Shown: piece by piece, positions 61,492 through 64,000 of the stretch
How the letters are laid out: each line of letters opens with the position of its first letter
How positions within the stretch are numbered: position 1 is the first letter of the stretch
Assembly: GCA_037133495.1 (NCBI GenBank)
Contig: JBAXOA010000010.1
Coordinates: 1 to 64,000 of the forward strand
Direction: 5' to 3'
From: JAAFHB01 sp037133495
GTDB lineage: Bacteria; Bacteroidota; Bacteroidia; Bacteroidales; Prolixibacteraceae
DNA length: 64,000 nt
The notes under the pieces: generated by a model
The model's input: the letters and a program-made list of their open reading frames with translations, nothing else
What the model was told of the DNA's origin: nothing
Database searches by the model: none
Translations under genes and position numbers: made by a program

Positions 61492-62634
61492 ATGAAAATT
61501 CATGAGTATCAGGCTAAAGAGATTTTAGCGCGCTATGAGATTCCGGTTACCAATGAAATGCTATGTTATACGGTCCAAGAAGTTCAGGCTGCTGCAGAGC
61601 AACTAGGATATCCTGCAGTTGTAAAGGCGCAGGTACTTACCGGCGGAAGAGGTAAAGCCGGCGGTGTTAAACTGGTTCGCAATGGGGAAGAGGCCACATC
61701 CGCAGCTGAGAAGATTTTGGGTATGGACATTAAAGGTTTTACAGTAGAAAAGGTACTTGTTGCACAAGGTGTTTCGTTTATCAGCGAAATTTATGCGGGA
61801 ATTACGATCGACAGAAATACAAAGTCCGCTGTATTTATGGTCAGCAAAGAGGGTGGAGTTGAAATTGAAGAGGTGGCGAAAGACAATCCGGAAGCAATTC
61901 TTAAATTTGCTGTAGATCCTGATTTAGGAATGGCTCCCTTTTTTGCACGTAAAATCGCGTTTGCTCTATTCGATGATCTAAAACTAGTCCATCAGGCAAC
62001 AGATCTTTTTCAAAAGTTGTATAAAGTTTTTGTTGAAACGGATGCTTCTCTGGTAGAAATTAATCCATTGGTCATCACTTCGGATAACCTGCTGCTTGCA
62101 CTTGACGGGAAAATGACTTTTGATGACAATGCGCTTTTCCGTCAAGCGGAAATTCTCGCACTCAATGAGCCATCCGAAGATGAAATAAAGGAGATCGATG
62201 CAAAAGACAAAGGGCTTTCATATATTCGCCTCGACGGTTCAATCGGTTGCATGGTAAATGGCGCCGGTCTGGCTATGGCAACTATGGACATGATTAAATT
62301 GTATGGCGGTGAGCCGGCAAATTTTCTTGACATTGGCGGAAGTTCAAATCCACAAAAAGTAATTGATGCCATGAATCTGATTCTTTCTGACAAGAATGTG
62401 AAAGTGGTAATGATTAATATTTTTGGAGGGATAACCCGGTGCGACGATGTTGCTAAAGGATTGATTGCCGCACTTGAGCAGATAAAAATTCAAATCCCAA
62501 TTGTTATAAGACTCTCCGGTACAAACTCAAAAGAAGGTCTCGAAATTCTGAAAAATGCCAATCTTCCCACTGTTGAAACAATGAGTGAAGCAGCACAGAA
62601 AGCGATCAGTCTCAGTTTGGATTTTTTAAGATAA
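61492..62634 (+). CDS. sucC: Succinyl-CoA ligase beta subunit (SucC)
   Basis: ADP- or GDP-forming succinyl-CoA synthetase beta subunit, 380 residues. It starts MKIHEYQAKEILARYEIPV (ATP-grasp opening), has AQVLTGGRGKAGGVKLV (about 45-61), and the phosphate/CoA-interface block NIFGGITRCDDVAKG (about 305-319) and RLSGTNSKEG. The TCA-cycle enzyme works with SucD, which starts 20 bp downstream. With complex II this supports an oxidative or reductive C4 branch. Confidence 0.96.
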   Translation: MKIHEYQAKEILARYEIPVTNEMLCYTVQEVQAAAEQLGYPAVVKAQVLTGGRGKAGGVKLVRNGEEATSAAEKILGMDIKGFTVEKVLVAQGVSFISEIYAGITIDRNTKSAVFMVSKEGGVEIEEVAKDNPEAILKFAVDPDLGMAPFFARKIAFALFDDLKLVHQATDLFQKLYKVFVETDASLVEINPLVITSDNLLLALDGKMTFDDNALFRQAEILALNEPSEDEIKEIDAKDKGLSYIRLDGSIGCMVNGAGLAMATMDMIKLYGGEPANFLDIGGSSNPQKVIDAMNLILSDKNVKVVMINIFGGITRCDDVAKGLIAALEQIKIQIPIVIRLSGTNSKEGLEILKNANLPTVETMSEAAQKAISLSLDFLR

Positions 62635-62653
62635 CTTAATTAAAGTAAAGAAT

Positions 62654-63526
62654 ATGAGTATTTTAGTCAATAAGAATACAAGATTGCTTGTTCAGGGAAT
62701 TACTGGCCGTGATGGTGGTTTTCATACCCAAAAAATGATTGAATATGGGACTAACGTAGTGGGCGGTGTGTCTCCGGGCAAAAAGGGACAGTTTGTTCAT
62801 GGCGTTCCAGTCTTCAACACTGTTGCAGATGCAGTAAAGGAGACCGGTGCAAATACTTCAATAATTTTCGTGCCGGCGGCTTATGCGGCTGATGCTGTAC
62901 TCGAAGCATCCGAAGCCGGTATTGAACTTGTAGTTGCCATCTCCGAAGGAGTCCCAACATTGGATATGGTCAGAATTACACCTTATCTTAAGAAAAAAGG
63001 AACCAAACTGATCGGAGCCAATTGCCCTGGACTTATTTCTCCAGGCGAAGCAATGGTAGGAATTCTTCCTGTTAGTATATTCAAAAAGGGGAATATTGGG
63101 TTGATGAGCCGAAGCGGAACTTTAACTTATGAAATGGTTTATCAGCTTACCCACAGCGGATTAGGACAAAGTACCTGCATTGGAATCGGGGGAGATCCCG
63201 TTGCCGGACTCTATTATGAAGAATTATTGCAAATGTTTGAAGAAGATCCTGAAACTGATGCGATTGTGTTGTTAGGTGAAATTGGCGGCGATGCCGAAGA
63301 ACGTGCAGCTGACTATATTCGTAAACACATCACCAAACCCGTTGTTAGTTTTATTGCAGGTCAAACTGCTCCTCCGGGGAAAAGAATGGGACATGCCGGC
63401 GCAATTATCTCAAGCGGAACTGGCACTGCTGCTGAAAAGATTATCGCCTTCGAAAATGCCGGTGTTCAAGTAGCAAAACAACCATCGGAAATTCCGGAAA
63501 TGTTAAAAAAATTGCTGAAAATGTAA
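62654..63526 (+). CDS. sucD: Succinyl-CoA ligase alpha subunit (SucD)
   Basis: Alpha subunit of succinyl-CoA synthetase, 290 residues. The Rossmann/CoA block is VQGITGRDGGFHTQKM (about 13-28), GGVSPGKKG (about 37-45) and the phosphohistidine H247 in GHAGAIISSGTGTA. The gene closes the sucCD operon before an intrinsic terminator. Confidence 0.97.
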   Translation: MSILVNKNTRLLVQGITGRDGGFHTQKMIEYGTNVVGGVSPGKKGQFVHGVPVFNTVADAVKETGANTSIIFVPAAYAADAVLEASEAGIELVVAISEGVPTLDMVRITPYLKKKGTKLIGANCPGLISPGEAMVGILPVSIFKKGNIGLMSRSGTLTYEMVYQLTHSGLGQSTCIGIGGDPVAGLYYEELLQMFEEDPETDAIVLLGEIGGDAEERAADYIRKHITKPVVSFIAGQTAPPGKRMGHAGAIISSGTGTAAEKIIAFENAGVQVAKQPSEIPEMLKKLLKM

Positions 63527-63570
63527 TTTTTAGCGACGATAAGATAACGGCAAGAATTTAATTGCCAGCA

Positions 63571-63596
63571 AAAACCCGGCCTGGACCGGGTTTTTC
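63571..63596 (+). terminator. Intrinsic terminator after sucCD
   Basis: AAAACCCGG (63571-63579) and CCGGGTTTT (63586-63594) form a 9-bp stem with a 6-base loop followed by T. It also lies beyond the convergent DUF302 gene and could serve it. Confidence 0.85.
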
Positions 63597-63662
63597 TGTT
63601 TCCAAACTAAATTTTTAAATGGAGGGAATTCTTGAAAGAAAATGAATGTTTGGTTTGTGGAT

Positions 63663-64000
63663 CTAACAAACCGAATCAACAATTTCGTTAATCTCATCAG
63701 AAGCGGCAACCATTACTTCTCGGACAATTTCAGGTAAACCTGCTGCCAGATTGGCTCCGTTCAGCAAGGCAATATAAGTCTTGTCATCCTCTTTGAGATA
63801 AATTGAAATCCGGCAGGGCATCATCACTGAAACGATCCGTTCATCATTTTTCTCAAGCATCTTACCCGAATACTCAGGTTTGCAAAACTCGAGAACTTTC
63901 ACCGGCCTCACGTCTTTGCCGGCTTTTGCAAGCGATTGCTGAAGGTCATGGATGGCAGGGATCATCCAATTTCTCTTCCCGGCAGCGATGGTTAATACTT
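63663..64000 (-). CDS. DUF302 family protein (5' end outside window)
   Basis: The C-terminal part of a DUF302 protein. The visible frame continues through the window edge without a start (VLTIAAGKRNW before MIPAIHDL), so the N-terminus lies beyond 64000. Family blocks are IPAIHDLQQSLAKAGKDV, KVLEFCKPEYS and MMPCRISIY, followed by TYIALLNGANL. Function unknown. Confidence 0.85.
   Translation of the reverse strand, partial: VLTIAAGKRNWMIPAIHDLQQSLAKAGKDVRPVKVLEFCKPEYSGKMLEKNDERIVSVMMPCRISIYLKEDDKTYIALLNGANLAAGLPEIVREVMVAASDEINEIVDSVC

Noticed and set aside
1..64000. CRISPR arrays, tRNA or rRNA genes, insertion sequences
   Set aside because: None was recognised by eye; the repeats found are too few and too short for CRISPR and no transposase-like protein is encoded. 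A tRNA scan was not possible here.

Overview
The window is a chromosomal segment of a member of the Bacteroidota. The evidence is two SusC/SusD pairs, lone TonB-dependent receptors with N-terminal carboxypeptidase-D-like domains, several exact copies of the Bacteroidota -7 promoter element (TAnnTTTG) just upstream of genes, few Shine-Dalgarno sites, a three-subunit succinate dehydrogenase/fumarate reductase with a B-type cytochrome b, and families largely confined to the phylum (DUF4296, GH92, GH127). The combination suggests a free-living or sediment/gut glycan degrader of the Bacteroidales/Marinilabiliales type, but the genus cannot be named from sequence alone.

Layout. 1-4.99 kb: the end of a sulfatase, a sulfide:quinone oxidoreductase-like flavoprotein followed by a 52-codon ORF, a GntP permease preceded by a broken Gfo/Idh/MocA gene, and a truncated-hemoglobin/Tat-protein pair. 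5-13.8 kb (minus strand): SusC/SusD pair 1, an AraC regulator and a large secreted glycosidase-like protein. 14.3-24.6 kb (plus strand): a myo-inositol catabolic cluster with a Na+/solute symporter, a transaldolase-family protein, IolB, a secreted endonuclease/exonuclease/phosphatase-fold protein, IolD, a CoA-acylating semialdehyde dehydrogenase, IolE and IolG. 24.9-32.1 kb: SusC/SusD pair 2 and a GH127-type enzyme. Together, 5-32 kb reads as one polysaccharide-utilisation-like locus joined to cytoplasmic inositol catabolism. The divergent control region between the two halves carries two sets of short direct repeats at about 21-22 bp spacing.

32-64 kb is mostly core and envelope functions: a TonB receptor, an alpha/beta hydrolase, succinate dehydrogenase/fumarate reductase, a cysteate-synthase-like PLP enzyme, DUF2461, IspD, a cyclophilin lipoprotein, CysS, a second TonB receptor, a PatB-type aminotransferase with a ComB-like phosphatase, PgeF, a methyltransferase with a GH92 alpha-mannosidase, a five-gene operon (MlaE, MlaF, DUF4296 lipoprotein, amidohydrolase, radical SAM), a mannose-1-phosphate guanylyltransferase, an M23 peptidase, a YitT-family protein, SucC/SucD and the start-less end of a DUF302 gene.

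The best candidates for something new are the inositol locus (transaldolase-family protein and secreted phosphatase-fold protein present, IolC and IolJ absent), its repeat-array control region, and a sulfonate theme (cysteate-synthase-like enzyme with a full consensus promoter, plus a ComB-like/aminotransferase pair), which suggests sulfonolipid or other cysteate metabolism. No tRNA, rRNA, CRISPR array or insertion sequence was recognised.
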